Shown: in pieces, positions 1 to 7,526 of the stretch
How positions within the stretch are numbered: the stretch's first letter is position 1
How the letters are laid out: the number at the start of each line of letters is the position of its first letter
Assembly (NCBI GenBank): GCA_964564305.1
Contig: CAZMAM010000035.1
Coordinates: 1-16,133 of the forward strand
Length of the DNA stretch: 16,133 bases
Source: RGIG1959 sp964564305
GTDB taxonomy: Bacteria > Bacillota > Clostridia > Oscillospirales > Acutalibacteraceae
Direction: 5' to 3'
Program-made: the position numbers and the translations under genes
Notes under the pieces: model-generated
Database searches by the model: none
Seen by the model: the letters and a program-made list of their open reading frames with translations, nothing else
Told to the model about the DNA's origin: nothing

Positions 1-138
1 AAGATCTCTATGGATTTTTATTATTCAGGTGTTCAAGTTGATTTTACAATGCGCGCAAATATAAATTTCTTCCACTTTTTTTCAATTTCAAATCTTTGAG
101 AAATGACCGAATATTACATTTTTGTATAAAATTTACTC

Positions 139-166
139 TTGACTTAAAAAAAATATGGGCTATAAT
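139..166 (+). promoter_or_regulatory. sigma-A type promoter for the small secreted protein gene
   Basis: TTGACT at 139-144 and TATAAT at 161-166 are separated by 16 bp, a near-consensus housekeeping promoter in an AT-rich stretch. It lies about 130 bp upstream of the ATG at 298, so the transcript would have a leader of roughly 120 nt. Bases 1-138 hold no gene or other site that I can recognise. Confidence 0.75.
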
Positions 167-297
167 ATAATTAAGTCAGATAACTGGGGTAATTTGTTGA
201 TTGTGATGAAGAGGTGAGTGCTATGGCTTGAACAAGAGAAGGGTGATGTCGATAGATGCCTTCCAACTAAATAATCAACGATGAGGAGTAACAGGCC

Positions 298-696
298 ATG
301 AAAAAGATGAAACGTTGCATATCTATCATTATTATGGTATCTTTGATTGCCATTACGTTGGCAATGTCGGCAATGTCGGTTTCCGCTGCTACAGTGAAGA
401 TTACCCTTAGCAAGACCGCAGAACAAGCCGAAACGGCGCCTATTGGTTTATATAAGTCGGCGTATTGTGAATTATATAATTCCGTTACGTCAAATGATGG
501 TGTAAACTGTTATCTTAAGCAAAGCGAGCCGGGTAAATCATGGAAAACAGCCACTCATATTTTTTGTGAGCCGGGAGAAACCATGATATCCAAAACTTGC
601 ACTTATAATACCAAAAGAACTTGGAAGATTATTTTGAATTCTTGGTGGCTTAAAGGTAAAAATAATTTAGCCAACGGGTCAATGACTGCCTATTAA
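298..696 (+). CDS. small secreted four-cysteine protein, unknown function
   Basis: This 132-residue protein has a clear Sec signal peptide: a basic start (MKKMKR), a hydrophobic core at about residues 8-26, and a VSA/A cleavage site after residue 30. The mature part of about 102 residues has four cysteines (57, 71, 90, 101), enough for two disulfides, and many aromatic and Thr/Ser/Asn residues, as in small beta-rich extracellular proteins. The start is set by GAGGAG at 283-288, nine bases before the ATG. The gene has its own promoter and a terminator at 770-823, so it is a single-gene unit. I do not recognise the family. Because it lies just upstream of an ABC exporter operon, it could be an exported peptide or bacteriocin-like product, or a surface protein. 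That role is inferred only from position and secretion. It is more AT-rich than the genes downstream, which would fit acquisition by transfer. Confidence 0.8.
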   Translation: MKKMKRCISIIIMVSLIAITLAMSAMSVSAATVKITLSKTAEQAETAPIGLYKSAYCELYNSVTSNDGVNCYLKQSEPGKSWKTATHIFCEPGETMISKTCTYNTKRTWKIILNSWWLKGKNNLANGSMTAY

Positions 697-769
697 CTTA
701 ATATTACTTGCAAATCTGGTTTGCATTTATCCTCCGATACTTAAAGTGACTTAAAGTAAATTCGTCTCA

Positions 770-823
770 GGGAGGTATCTCTCATTTTATTCAATTCCAT
801 GTAGATACCTCCCTTGTTTTTAT
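770..823 (+). terminator. intrinsic terminator after the small secreted protein
   Basis: A perfect 11-bp inverted repeat (GGGAGGTATCT at 770-780 and AGATACCTCCC at 803-813) encloses a 22-nt loop and is followed by a T-rich run (TTGTTTTTATTT). It separates the secreted protein gene from the ABC operon. The loop is long for a terminator, but stem and T-tract are convincing. Confidence 0.8.
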
Positions 824-900
824 TTGTGAAAAATAGATGTGCGGATATATTCTCATTTTTCATTTCACATAGAATCATATTTTACCATATTTTATTATGT

Positions 901-925
901 GTATGTCATTTTAAAATATACATAC
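901..925 (+). promoter_or_regulatory. possible operator palindrome upstream of the ABC operon
   Basis: GTATGT at 901-906 and ACATAC at 920-925 form an inverted repeat with a 13-bp AT-rich spacer that includes a -10-like TAAAAT (912-917). It ends 4 bp before the ribosome binding site of the permease gene. Such arrangements are common for repressors of ABC-2 exporters (for example GntR/YtrA-type), but no regulator is encoded here and I find no convincing -35, so this remains tentative. Confidence 0.3.
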
Positions 926-941
926 GGATGAGGTGAATTGC

Positions 942-2726
942 TTGAAAACCGAATGTATCAGAATTTTTCGCATGAAGCGCGTATCTGTTCCGTTGTTGCT
1001 AACGGCAGCGGGATATATTGCGGTACTAATTTGGGAAACATACTGTTTTTTCACTTATACTGCGGATCCTCTGAATATGCTCAATCAATGTCTGACTCCG
1101 CATATCTTACTTTCCGTTATTTTTTTGTATACTTCGTATGAAATTTTTTATGATTCCCGCCATTGCGGATTAGAGGAAACCGTATCTGTCACCAAATTCG
1201 GACGATTACGTTTTTTTTTATCACCGTTAGCGGTTCAGATGGTCTTTTTGGGCGGTATTTTCTTTTTGCTGACAGCTGTTCCGGCAGTCGCCGGACTGAC
1301 TGTGCATATGCCGCTAAATTTTTATGCCCATGTGTTTTGGGTAAATCTACTCAATACCTTTTTGGCAGGAACCGTTTTTATTTTGATTGGCGGGCTGCTT
1401 GGGATTTGTCTGAAACGCATACAGGCTTATATTGTTATGGTGCTGATTATATTTTTGGTCATTCCTTTCACCGATTCAATTCCGGGACTGCTGGATGATG
1501 CTCTTCACATCAATCTGTGGCCCGCCAAAACATTCTTCAGCCTGATTCTGCCGCCTCATCTTAACTGGGTGATCGATTATCAATACGGTGTTTCCTGCGA
1601 ACCGATGCGCTGGAATCTGGTTTTATTCTGGATTTGTCTGCTTTGCACGGGTTTTGTATGTTTTCTGTGGAATAAAAGGCCGATTCTCCGCGGCGTCCTT
1701 GCGGGAATTTGTACGATTCTGGCGGGAATCAATCTGATCTTTTATGTGCAGGGAGGAAGTTTGATCGATCTGAGTGAATCTCCTACCAGCGTCTTTCGTC
1801 CCGATCAGATTTATTATAATCATCATGCTCCGAAAGAGGAAGAAGCCGATTTTACCGTTGTTTCATACGATATGGATTTGAGGATAGACAGGAAAATACA
1901 CGGAGAAGTCGTCATGCGTTTGGACGGTTCCCCCTTTGCTTCGGAATATCCTTTTACATTGTTTCGCACTTTTGACATTGCCGAGGTTAAAGACGAAACC
2001 GGGAAAGATCTGCCGTTTACCCGTGACGGGGATTACTTTACCGTTTTTCTGCAGGGAGAAATACATTCGATTTCGGTGCGGTACAGCGGGTACAGCCCGG
2101 TGTTTTACAGCAACGAACAGGCGGTTTGCCTGCCGTCCTGTTTTCCGTATTACCCGTGGGCAGGATACAAAAAAATATATTTTTTGGAACCGGATGATGA
2201 AATCGGATTACCGGCATACATTGCAAGAACAGATCTTCCGTTGTCGGATTATTCCGTTCGCATTTCCGGAGTGAGAAATTTGCAAACCAACCTGACCGAA
2301 AATAACGGGGCGTTCCTTGGAAAAACCAACGGACTGTCCGTGCTGGGTGGATTCATCGAAGCCGAATCGTTGGGCCCGTACCGTGTAATTACCGAAAGTT
2401 TGGGTACCCATCCGGCAACTTCACAATGGCTGGATCAATTACAGTCGGCAATAACCGAACTAGAAAACAACCGGGGGATCACCGATCACATTCGTTTATC
2501 TGATTATATTATTATGGAGTCCGGTCAAATTATGCAATTTGCCGGATACGATCCGGCCATACTGATGAGCGATCATATTTTTCTATGGTCCGGAAGTGAC
2601 GTGAACATGTTGGCAAGATTTATTGTTCAGCAAAAAAATGACCCGATACTATTAACCTCCGAAGAATATTTAGCCGCACAGAAAATGGCTGTGAACGAAC
2701 TGGAAGGGGGAGCGAATGCCGCATGA
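942..2726 (+). CDS. ABC-2 type permease fused to a large extracellular domain (M1-peptidase-like N-domain)
   Basis: The product is about 594 residues. The first ~275 residues contain about seven hydrophobic membrane segments. They are followed by ~320 polar residues that should lie outside the membrane. That part opens with FTVVSYDMDLRIDRKIHGEVVMRL, which resembles the first beta-sandwich of M1 aminopeptidases, as in known ABC-2 permease/M1 fusions. I see no HExxH zinc motif, so if related it is truncated or non-catalytic. The TTG at 942 is preferred: GAGGTG at 930-935 is spaced 6 nt before it, and the protein then starts MKTECIRIFRMKR. A GTG at 933 would overlap that site and add only three residues. 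The gene ends in an ATGA overlap with the ATPase gene, so the two are probably translationally coupled. The substrate is unknown. Confidence 0.75.
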   Translation: MKTECIRIFRMKRVSVPLLLTAAGYIAVLIWETYCFFTYTADPLNMLNQCLTPHILLSVIFLYTSYEIFYDSRHCGLEETVSVTKFGRLRFFLSPLAVQMVFLGGIFFLLTAVPAVAGLTVHMPLNFYAHVFWVNLLNTFLAGTVFILIGGLLGICLKRIQAYIVMVLIIFLVIPFTDSIPGLLDDALHINLWPAKTFFSLILPPHLNWVIDYQYGVSCEPMRWNLVLFWICLLCTGFVCFLWNKRPILRGVLAGICTILAGINLIFYVQGGSLIDLSESPTSVFRPDQIYYNHHAPKEEEADFTVVSYDMDLRIDRKIHGEVVMRLDGSPFASEYPFTLFRTFDIAEVKDETGKDLPFTRDGDYFTVFLQGEIHSISVRYSGYSPVFYSNEQAVCLPSCFPYYPWAGYKKIYFLEPDDEIGLPAYIARTDLPLSDYSVRISGVRNLQTNLTENNGAFLGKTNGLSVLGGFIEAESLGPYRVITESLGTHPATSQWLDQLQSAITELENNRGITDHIRLSDYIIMESGQIMQFAGYDPAILMSDHIFLWSGSDVNMLARFIVQQKNDPILLTSEEYLAAQKMAVNELEGGANAA

Positions 2727-3541
2727 TCTTATCATTGACGAATTGCACCAAAAAATTCCGAAAAACTACGGCTGTAGATCATATTTCCATGGAATGCCGG
2801 GAAGGGGTCTACGGACTGTTAGGCCCGAACGGAGCCGGAAAAACAACGCTTCTTCGCTGCATTTGCGGATTATATTCCCTGAATGAGGGAACCATTTCGG
2901 GCGTCGGAAACAATGTCGGGTATCTGCCTCAGAAATTTGGACTGTTTCGCGAACTCACCGTTTTTCAGATGTTGGAATACTTAGCCGGTTTGAAACAAAT
3001 TCCGAAAGAAGAGCAAAAAAGCGAAATTGAACGCTGTACCGCTCTGGTCCATATGGAGGACTCCCTTGCGACACGGATTTCCTCGCTTTCGGGAGGCATG
3101 CTTCGGCGGATAGGCATTGCACAGGCTTTTTTGGGAGATCCGGATATTCTGCTGTTTGACGAACCCACCAGCGGACTGGATCCGGAGGAACGCACCCGCT
3201 TTAAAAATGCAGTGGCCTCCCGTCGCCATAAGGGCGTGATCATGATATCTACCCATATTGTCGGTGATGTTGACGGCATTTGCGATGAAATCATCATCAT
3301 GAACCACGGAAAGTGCATCACCTCGGGAAAACCCGAAGAAATCTCCGGTTTGGCCAACGGGAAGGTTTTTCTGGTTCCGGCTGATTGGGAATCACAGTTG
3401 AAAGGAGATTTCTTTGTAAGCGCGACAACCGAATCCGAACGAAGAACACTGCTTCGGGTGCTTTCCCCTATGGTACAGCCCGGAGAAAAGGTTCAGCCGA
3501 ATACGGAGGATGGTTATTTATGCGCTATCAAAAGATATTAA
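2723..3541 (+). CDS. ABC transporter ATP-binding protein (ABC-2 exporter)
   Basis: This 272-residue nucleotide-binding subunit has every hallmark in order: Walker A GPNGAGKTT (residues 34-42), Q-loop glutamine 70 (YLPQKFG), signature LSGGM (122-126), Walker B LLFDEP with D146/E147, D-loop SGLD, and switch histidine 178 (STH). A C-terminal tail of about 70 residues is typical of drug/peptide exporter ATPases (ABC-2, DrrA/CcmA-like). It would hydrolyse ATP at the cytoplasmic face to drive the permease subunits encoded on both sides. Its ATG overlaps the permease stop (ATGA), and its last codons overlap the start of the next gene, so the three genes form one tightly coupled operon. The exported substrate cannot be read from the sequence. 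Confidence 0.92.
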   Translation: MILSLTNCTKKFRKTTAVDHISMECREGVYGLLGPNGAGKTTLLRCICGLYSLNEGTISGVGNNVGYLPQKFGLFRELTVFQMLEYLAGLKQIPKEEQKSEIERCTALVHMEDSLATRISSLSGGMLRRIGIAQAFLGDPDILLFDEPTSGLDPEERTRFKNAVASRRHKGVIMISTHIVGDVDGICDEIIIMNHGKCITSGKPEEISGLANGKVFLVPADWESQLKGDFFVSATTESERRTLLRVLSPMVQPGEKVQPNTEDGYLCAIKRY

Positions 3542-4185
3542 GGGAACGAACGTTATTTTTGATGACTTTGCGAAAAATGGGCTTGCTATATTTTGCTCCT
3601 ATAGCGATTTTGGCGGTACTCATTCCCATTCTCACAATAAGTAATCTGCATTTTTACGGTTACACAGATCGGGCGTACCGGAATATTTTCATCGATTTTC
3701 AAAAATATCTTCCGTTTATCGGCTGTTGGTGGGTCCTGTTTGGTCTGTCGGATTATGTGGATGAATCGTCCGGCGAATTGCTCCGCGTTTATAAGAAAAG
3801 TCTTCTGGATTTATTTTGGCTGCTGTTTGGATGGTATGTTCTTCATGTCCTTATCCTTTTTGCCGTCTATGGCCGGATCGTCACCAATTTCTGGATGGAT
3901 TTTCCCGTCATTTTCAGTCAGATGTTGGCCTTTGCCGCCGGAAGCTTCTTCCTTTTGAGTGTAACCGGAACATTGCTGGTTCCTTTTCTCACGGCTCTGC
4001 TATATGAATTGTTTGCCATGATGACCAATGCCATCCCACCGGGTTTTACGACTCTTTTTTGTGACGACAGGCTTTTATCGCCCGTTCAGTGGATTCCGTA
4101 CGCCGTACTTGCATTGTTCGCCATCGATTTGATATTTCTTGGCAATGCTTATTTTCAAAAAGGCAAGTCCCGTTTTCTAAAATGA
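3520..4185 (+). CDS. integral membrane subunit of the ABC exporter, unknown family
   Basis: The 221-residue protein begins MRYQKILRERTLF at the ATG at 3520, placed 9 nt after GGAGGA (3505-3510); both lie inside the 3' end of the ATPase gene, a 22-bp overlap. Upstream in-frame codons lack a ribosome binding site. It has about five or six hydrophobic segments (near residues 24-42, 63-80, 96-120, 125-165 and 190-212), little soluble sequence, and a basic C-terminus (KGKSRFLK). By position and topology it is probably the second, small membrane subunit of the exporter. I do not recognise a named domain, so the function is inferred from its operon. Its stop codon lies 11 bp from the transposase remnant. 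Confidence 0.7.
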   Translation: MRYQKILRERTLFLMTLRKMGLLYFAPIAILAVLIPILTISNLHFYGYTDRAYRNIFIDFQKYLPFIGCWWVLFGLSDYVDESSGELLRVYKKSLLDLFWLLFGWYVLHVLILFAVYGRIVTNFWMDFPVIFSQMLAFAAGSFFLLSVTGTLLVPFLTALLYELFAMMTNAIPPGFTTLFCDDRLLSPVQWIPYAVLALFAIDLIFLGNAYFQKGKSRFLK

Positions 4186-4196
4186 GTGGCAACCGT

Positions 4197-4379
4197 TCAG
4201 ACTTTCCAAACCGTCCTCAGTTTTCTCGGTTCGTCAGAAGAACATCGCATGCGGTATCGGCGACAACCAAACCCGATGTCTTTTGTTTCCCGGTTCAATT
4301 TAACCGCATAAATCCTCGTATTCACTTCATGTGGAAGATATCTCTTGACCTTTTTCTCTTCTTGCATTACCATATCCAT
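4197..4379 (-). pseudogene. IS481-like transposase, N-terminal remnant
   Basis: On the minus strand, 60 codons read MDMVMQEEKKVKRYLPHEVNTRIYAVKLNRETKDIGFGCRRYRMRCSS and then end early. The RYLPHExxTRIYAVxLYR...CRRY pattern matches, from memory, the N-terminal helix-turn-helix of IS481-like DDE transposases of Clostridia, which normally run to more than 300 residues. The catalytic DDE domain is absent and the last ~15 residues no longer look like the family, so the element is broken and inactive. The start codon is preceded by a conserved hairpin and then the IS end. I am confident it is a transposase fragment and less sure of the exact family. Confidence 0.7.
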
Positions 4380-4501
4380 GGCGATTGAGTCCTTTCGTTA
4401 GGGTTTTGTGGGGCGTCACTTTATTCTAACAAACTCAGTCGCCTTTTTCTACTCCCTTGGTTTCACATCAATTGGTACACTACAACAATTGGTACACTAC
4501 A
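4374..4501 (-). mobile_element. IS end with leader hairpin (copy 1)
   Basis: This is the transposase-proximal end of the broken IS, read from 4501 downwards. The terminal repeat CAATTGGTACACTACA (written on the + strand) is present twice, at 4469-4484 and 4486-4501. Next comes a long hairpin: 4380-4390 pairs with 4433-4443 (10 of 11 pairs), and an inner 7-bp stem uses 4395-4401 and 4426-4432. In the minus-strand RNA the SD-like AAGG lies in a 4-nt bulge just before the start codon. A second copy of the same segment lies at 13163-13262 with about the same structure. Confidence 0.75.
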
Positions 4502-4515
4502 GGCTGAGCGCACGG

Positions 4516-4544
4516 TTGACAAAATTCTTTTGTGATGATATACT
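4516..4544 (+). promoter_or_regulatory. promoter of the FMN riboswitch/ribU transcript
   Basis: A perfect -35 TTGACA (4516-4521), a 17-bp spacer and TATACT (4539-4544), with a TG two bases before the -10 (extended -10), make a strong housekeeping promoter. It begins only 15 bp after the IS end and about 20 bp before the riboswitch. Confidence 0.85.
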
Positions 4545-4564
4545 CTAATTCGTCAACAACAAGC

Positions 4565-4677
4565 TGTCTTCGGGGCGGGGTGAAAATCCCCACCGGCGGT
4601 ATAGTCCGCGAACCGTGCACAAACGGAAGATTCGGTGTGATTCCGAAACCGACGGTACAGTCCGGATGGAAGAAGAT
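4565..4677 (+). ncRNA. FMN riboswitch (RFN element)
   Basis: The conserved RFN blocks appear in order: TCTTCGGGGC, GGGTGAAAATCCCCACCGGCGGT, AGTCCGCGA, the GATTCGGTG/ATTCCGAAACCGACGGT hairpin, ACAGTCCGGATG and closing GAAGA. The P1 stem pairs TCTTC (4567-4571) with GAAGA (4669-4673). FMN binding in the nascent RNA would favour the terminator just downstream and switch off the riboflavin transporter gene when flavin is plentiful. Confidence 0.96.
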
Positions 4678-4714
4678 GAGCGCATTTCTTAGGTTCCTTC
4701 TTTTGCGTTCAGTG

Positions 4715-4742
4715 CCCCGCAGAGATTTCTGCGGGGTTTTTT
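4715..4742 (+). terminator. riboswitch-controlled intrinsic terminator
   Basis: CCCCGCAGA (4715-4723) and TCTGCGGGG (4728-4736) form a perfect 9-bp stem with a 4-nt loop, followed by six T residues. Lying 38 bp after the FMN aptamer, it is the expected expression platform for transcription attenuation. Confidence 0.95.
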
Positions 4743-4937
4743 CGTAGGCAGCCGATGAAGACAACATCGCTCGGCAACCGATTTTTGTTGTATTTCCCAC
4801 TTGTAAACGCATGTGCTTTTTGTCCGTGTTTACAGATGTGTGTTTGACGGCACCGGATTAGGCAGGCACAGTTTTTCAATAGGGCTAGTGGCGTCGGGAA
4901 TACCGCAGCGGAATTTGTCACAGAAAGGGTGCTTATC
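4743..4937 (+). other. long leader between riboswitch terminator and ribU
   Basis: About 195 bp separate the attenuator from the ribU start. I see no ORF with a ribosome binding site, no second terminator and no clear promoter in it. It is longer than is usual between an FMN attenuator and its gene. Confidence 0.5.
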
Positions 4938-5534
4938 ATGAAGCAGAGCGCACGGAAGTGTTGGGGATTATCGCATTTATCCTTGTTAGAACTGACCCAG
5001 TTGAGTATGCTGGCGGCGATTGCCGTGGTACTGGTAATGCTTATCCACTTTCCGGTGATTCCTTCGGTTCCTTTCATCGAATACGATATGGCTGATGTAC
5101 CGGTGCTTTTGGCGGCATTCCTTTACGGGCCGGTGCCCGGCCTTGCCGTACTGCTGGTGGTTTCGTTTGTGCAGGCAATCTTGCTGGGCGGAAACGGATG
5201 GGTCGGTTTGATTATGCATTTTGTTGCATCCGGGGTAATGATTTTATCGGCTTCCCTGATTTACCGCTCAAAGCCCTCACGGCATCGTTTGATTATCGGG
5301 CTGATCGTCGGTGCCGTTTCTATGACGGTAACCATGATTCCAATGAATTTGATTTTCACGGTACATTTTTTCGGAATACCGCACGATACGGTAATGGCGC
5401 TTATGTTGCCCGGAATTGTTCCGATGAATTTATTAAAAGCTTCCGTCAATTGTGCGATTTCCGGTATTCTTTTTACCGTTTTACAGCCGGTTTTTCGAAA
5501 ATTTTCCGTGGAAAACTCAGATAAGACCGCATAA
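4938..5534 (+). CDS. ribU: riboflavin ECF transporter substrate-binding subunit RibU
   Basis: This 198-residue membrane protein is the S-component of an energy-coupling-factor transporter. It would bind riboflavin and take it up together with the shared EcfA/A'/T module, which is not in this window. About six hydrophobic segments are visible, and PFIEYDMADVPVLLAAFLYGPVPGLAVLLV matches the conserved RibU block, in which the aspartate-containing loop is followed by a Gly/Pro-rich helix. The ATG at 4938 has AAAGGG (4924-4929) 8 nt upstream; a GTG at 4929 overlaps that site and is less likely. The FMN riboswitch upstream confirms the assignment. The last codons (AAG ACC GCA TAA) lie within the left end of a repeat element, so the native C-terminus may have been replaced. 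Confidence 0.93.
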   Translation: MKQSARKCWGLSHLSLLELTQLSMLAAIAVVLVMLIHFPVIPSVPFIEYDMADVPVLLAAFLYGPVPGLAVLLVVSFVQAILLGGNGWVGLIMHFVASGVMILSASLIYRSKPSRHRLIIGLIVGAVSMTVTMIPMNLIFTVHFFGIPHDTVMALMLPGIVPMNLLKASVNCAISGILFTVLQPVFRKFSVENSDKTA

Positions 5535-5608
5535 AATAATTGTCGCAGCAGTGTGCCGCAAATTGTAGCCGGGGAAAATTGCCTTTATAATCTTTATGCG
5601 GTATTGCC
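5521..5608. repeat. short inverted-repeat element (MITE-like), copy A
   Basis: An ACCGCATAAA end at 5526-5535 and TCTTTATGCGGTATTGCC at 5591-5608 are the two ends of the dispersed repeat family, here enclosing only about 55 bp; the full-length copies are near 170 bp. ATTGTCG just inside the left end is shared with other copies. The left end is diverged and includes the ribU stop codon. No target duplication is evident. It is probably an internally deleted copy. Confidence 0.6.
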
Positions 5609-5638
5609 CTTGAAATAAAGGTACACTCGGTGTATGAT
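5563..5638 (+). promoter_or_regulatory. two candidate promoters for the GH26-like gene
   Basis: TTGTAG (5563-5568) with TATAAT (5586-5591), 17-bp spacing, lies inside repeat copy A. TTGAAA (5610-5615) with TATGAT (5633-5638), 17-bp spacing and a TG directly before the -10, starts right at the outer edge of the element. Either could drive the gene at 5722. Confidence 0.5.
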
Positions 5639-5721
5639 AATACAGTGGTCGGTTTGCCGAAAATCTGGTTTGGCGTTTCCGGCCGATTCAGGAGATTTCT
5701 CAGGGAAGGGATGTTTTGCTT

Positions 5722-7494
5722 ATGTGGAAAGCTTACTTGATGGATCCCGAAAACGGATTCTCCGATTCCGAATCGATTGGCCGGGTCGAATGTTATTGCA
5801 ACGGCGCTTTGGTGCGTGACGGCGATCGGGAAATCGGGGACAATGATGATGTAAAACAAATATTTTATCACCGCACGCGCGATTGCGCCCGGGTGGTCAG
5901 TTTGGCTGACGGCAATGTCTTTACGCTGCCGACGGCGGATTTTACACCGGATTTTCGTCTGAGCGCACAGCGCTCCCGGTATACGGCGGATTCCTTTATT
6001 TTGAATGTTTCCCGGGAAGACAAAAGTCCTTACGGAAATACCGAAAAGGGCTGGAATATTTATCTTTCCGAGTGGCTCAATCGCTATATTGCGGATGATG
6101 GCTTTCTTTCCTGTAACCGCATTTCCCGCACCCGTTCTCCGATAATATCGGATCGGATTCTGCCCGGGTTTACGGTGATGCAATACGATTTGGTTTTAGA
6201 GGATGCCCGTGAGATATCTTTTCCGTACTATCATATTGCCATTGTTCGGCGCAATAACGAATTTTCCCGTTTTACGCTGTTAATGATGAAATCCGCGGTG
6301 AATGCCGAAAAGATGATGGACGGCATTGTGCGGTCGTTCGGGGAAATAGATGCCGTTGGCACAGCCAAAAATATATCGGTCACTTTGCCTTGTTCGGTTC
6401 CTGATTACTGGAATGGGGAAACCTTGAAATATTATCACAAGTTGTGTGCTCAAAATCGGGTAGACTGGGGATTTTTCTCTGCCAGTATGGTAGATGAACA
6501 GGATACTTTGGAATTCGAACGGCAAGCCAAACGGATTGAATCCGAATACACGCGTCTGAGTACCGCGATAGGTACTTCCTACGACATTATGCCGACATAT
6601 ACTCATATTTCATGGGACGAGCGACAAAATGCCTTTCCGCTGAAAATGGCGAACCGTTATGCGGGAGGAAACGGATTTAACGGTAAGCCGGTTTTGCAGT
6701 TTACTTATCAGTTTACCACGCATAACAACACGGATCTCCACCGTTATACACCGATGTTTGACATTTTGCGCGGCGTATACGATGAGCAATTTCGCCGGCT
6801 TGGCCGCGACATCCGATCGTACGGGAAACCGGTGCTTTTTCGCTTGAATAATGAAATGAACACGGACTGGACAAGTTATTGCGGATTGGTCACGCTGTTG
6901 GATCCCGATATATTCATTCAAACATGGGAACGGCTGTACCGAATTTTCCGTGAGGAGGGCGTGGATAATACTTTGTGGATTTTCAATCCGATTGCCACAT
7001 CCACTCCGTATTCCCGCTGGGGTGAATATTTGTGCTATTTACCGTCCCCGCAGACGGTGCAAATGCTTGGTCTCACCGCATATGAGATGGGAAACGGCGA
7101 GCGTCTTCGCTCGTTTGAGGACTTGTATCGCGAGCTGTATGCCAAAAATTCTCCGTATTTTGATCGCTATCCGTGGATTATTTCCGAATTCGGTGCCGGA
7201 GCGGGAGGCGCCAGGCTGTACGATTACGAAAGACGGAAGTACCTCGTCACCGAACAGGGAAGAAATGCGCCGGCGCAGGCGCAATGGATTCGCGAGATGT
7301 TTGATTGCTTCGCCAACAGAGATCGGGACGGGTTTGCCTTTTGCCGTAATATCAAAGCGGCGGTGTGGTTTAACTGCAACGATTACGGATACGATAACGG
7401 GCAATCATATGTGACCAATTACTTTAATTTGGATGACGGAGTGCCGCAGTCGCTGCAGGCTTTTCGCGACGGACTTGCGCGAACTTTTGTATAA
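5722..7494 (+). CDS. glycoside hydrolase family 26-like protein, cytoplasmic
   Basis: The 590-residue product has a C-terminal (beta/alpha)8-like region with two well-placed acidic residues: RLNNEMNTDW, E378, as candidate acid/base (compare RFxxEMNGxW in GH26), and WIISEFGAG, E489, as candidate nucleophile. GH26 enzymes of clan GH-A mostly hydrolyse beta-mannan or mixed beta-glucans; the substrate here is unknown. The first ~210 residues are an unrecognised, probably beta-rich domain (YADDGFLSCNRISRTRSP). There is no signal peptide, so it should act inside the cell, for instance on imported oligosaccharides. The ATG at 5722 follows AGGGAAGGGA (5702-5711) by 10 nt; an in-frame TTG at 5716 would add two residues. 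The DUF1015 gene follows after 32 bp, so the genes are probably cotranscribed. Confidence 0.75.
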   Translation: MWKAYLMDPENGFSDSESIGRVECYCNGALVRDGDREIGDNDDVKQIFYHRTRDCARVVSLADGNVFTLPTADFTPDFRLSAQRSRYTADSFILNVSREDKSPYGNTEKGWNIYLSEWLNRYIADDGFLSCNRISRTRSPIISDRILPGFTVMQYDLVLEDAREISFPYYHIAIVRRNNEFSRFTLLMMKSAVNAEKMMDGIVRSFGEIDAVGTAKNISVTLPCSVPDYWNGETLKYYHKLCAQNRVDWGFFSASMVDEQDTLEFERQAKRIESEYTRLSTAIGTSYDIMPTYTHISWDERQNAFPLKMANRYAGGNGFNGKPVLQFTYQFTTHNNTDLHRYTPMFDILRGVYDEQFRRLGRDIRSYGKPVLFRLNNEMNTDWTSYCGLVTLLDPDIFIQTWERLYRIFREEGVDNTLWIFNPIATSTPYSRWGEYLCYLPSPQTVQMLGLTAYEMGNGERLRSFEDLYRELYAKNSPYFDRYPWIISEFGAGAGGARLYDYERRKYLVTEQGRNAPAQAQWIREMFDCFANRDRDGFAFCRNIKAAVWFNCNDYGYDNGQSYVTNYFNLDDGVPQSLQAFRDGLARTFV

Positions 7495-7526
7495 TTCCCA
7501 AACGCCATTCATCAAAAGGGGATAGT

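Noticed and set aside
246..284. A 12-codon leader ORF (MSIDAFQLNNQR) ending on the ribosome binding site of the secreted protein gene
   Set aside because: Its AAGGG lies only 2 nt from the ATG and no pause, codon run or hairpin supports attenuation; treated as chance.
5473..6183. Long 236-codon open frame on the minus strand over the ribU/GH26 region
   Set aside because: It overlaps the well-supported GH26-like gene antisense and lacks a ribosome binding site and protein family features.
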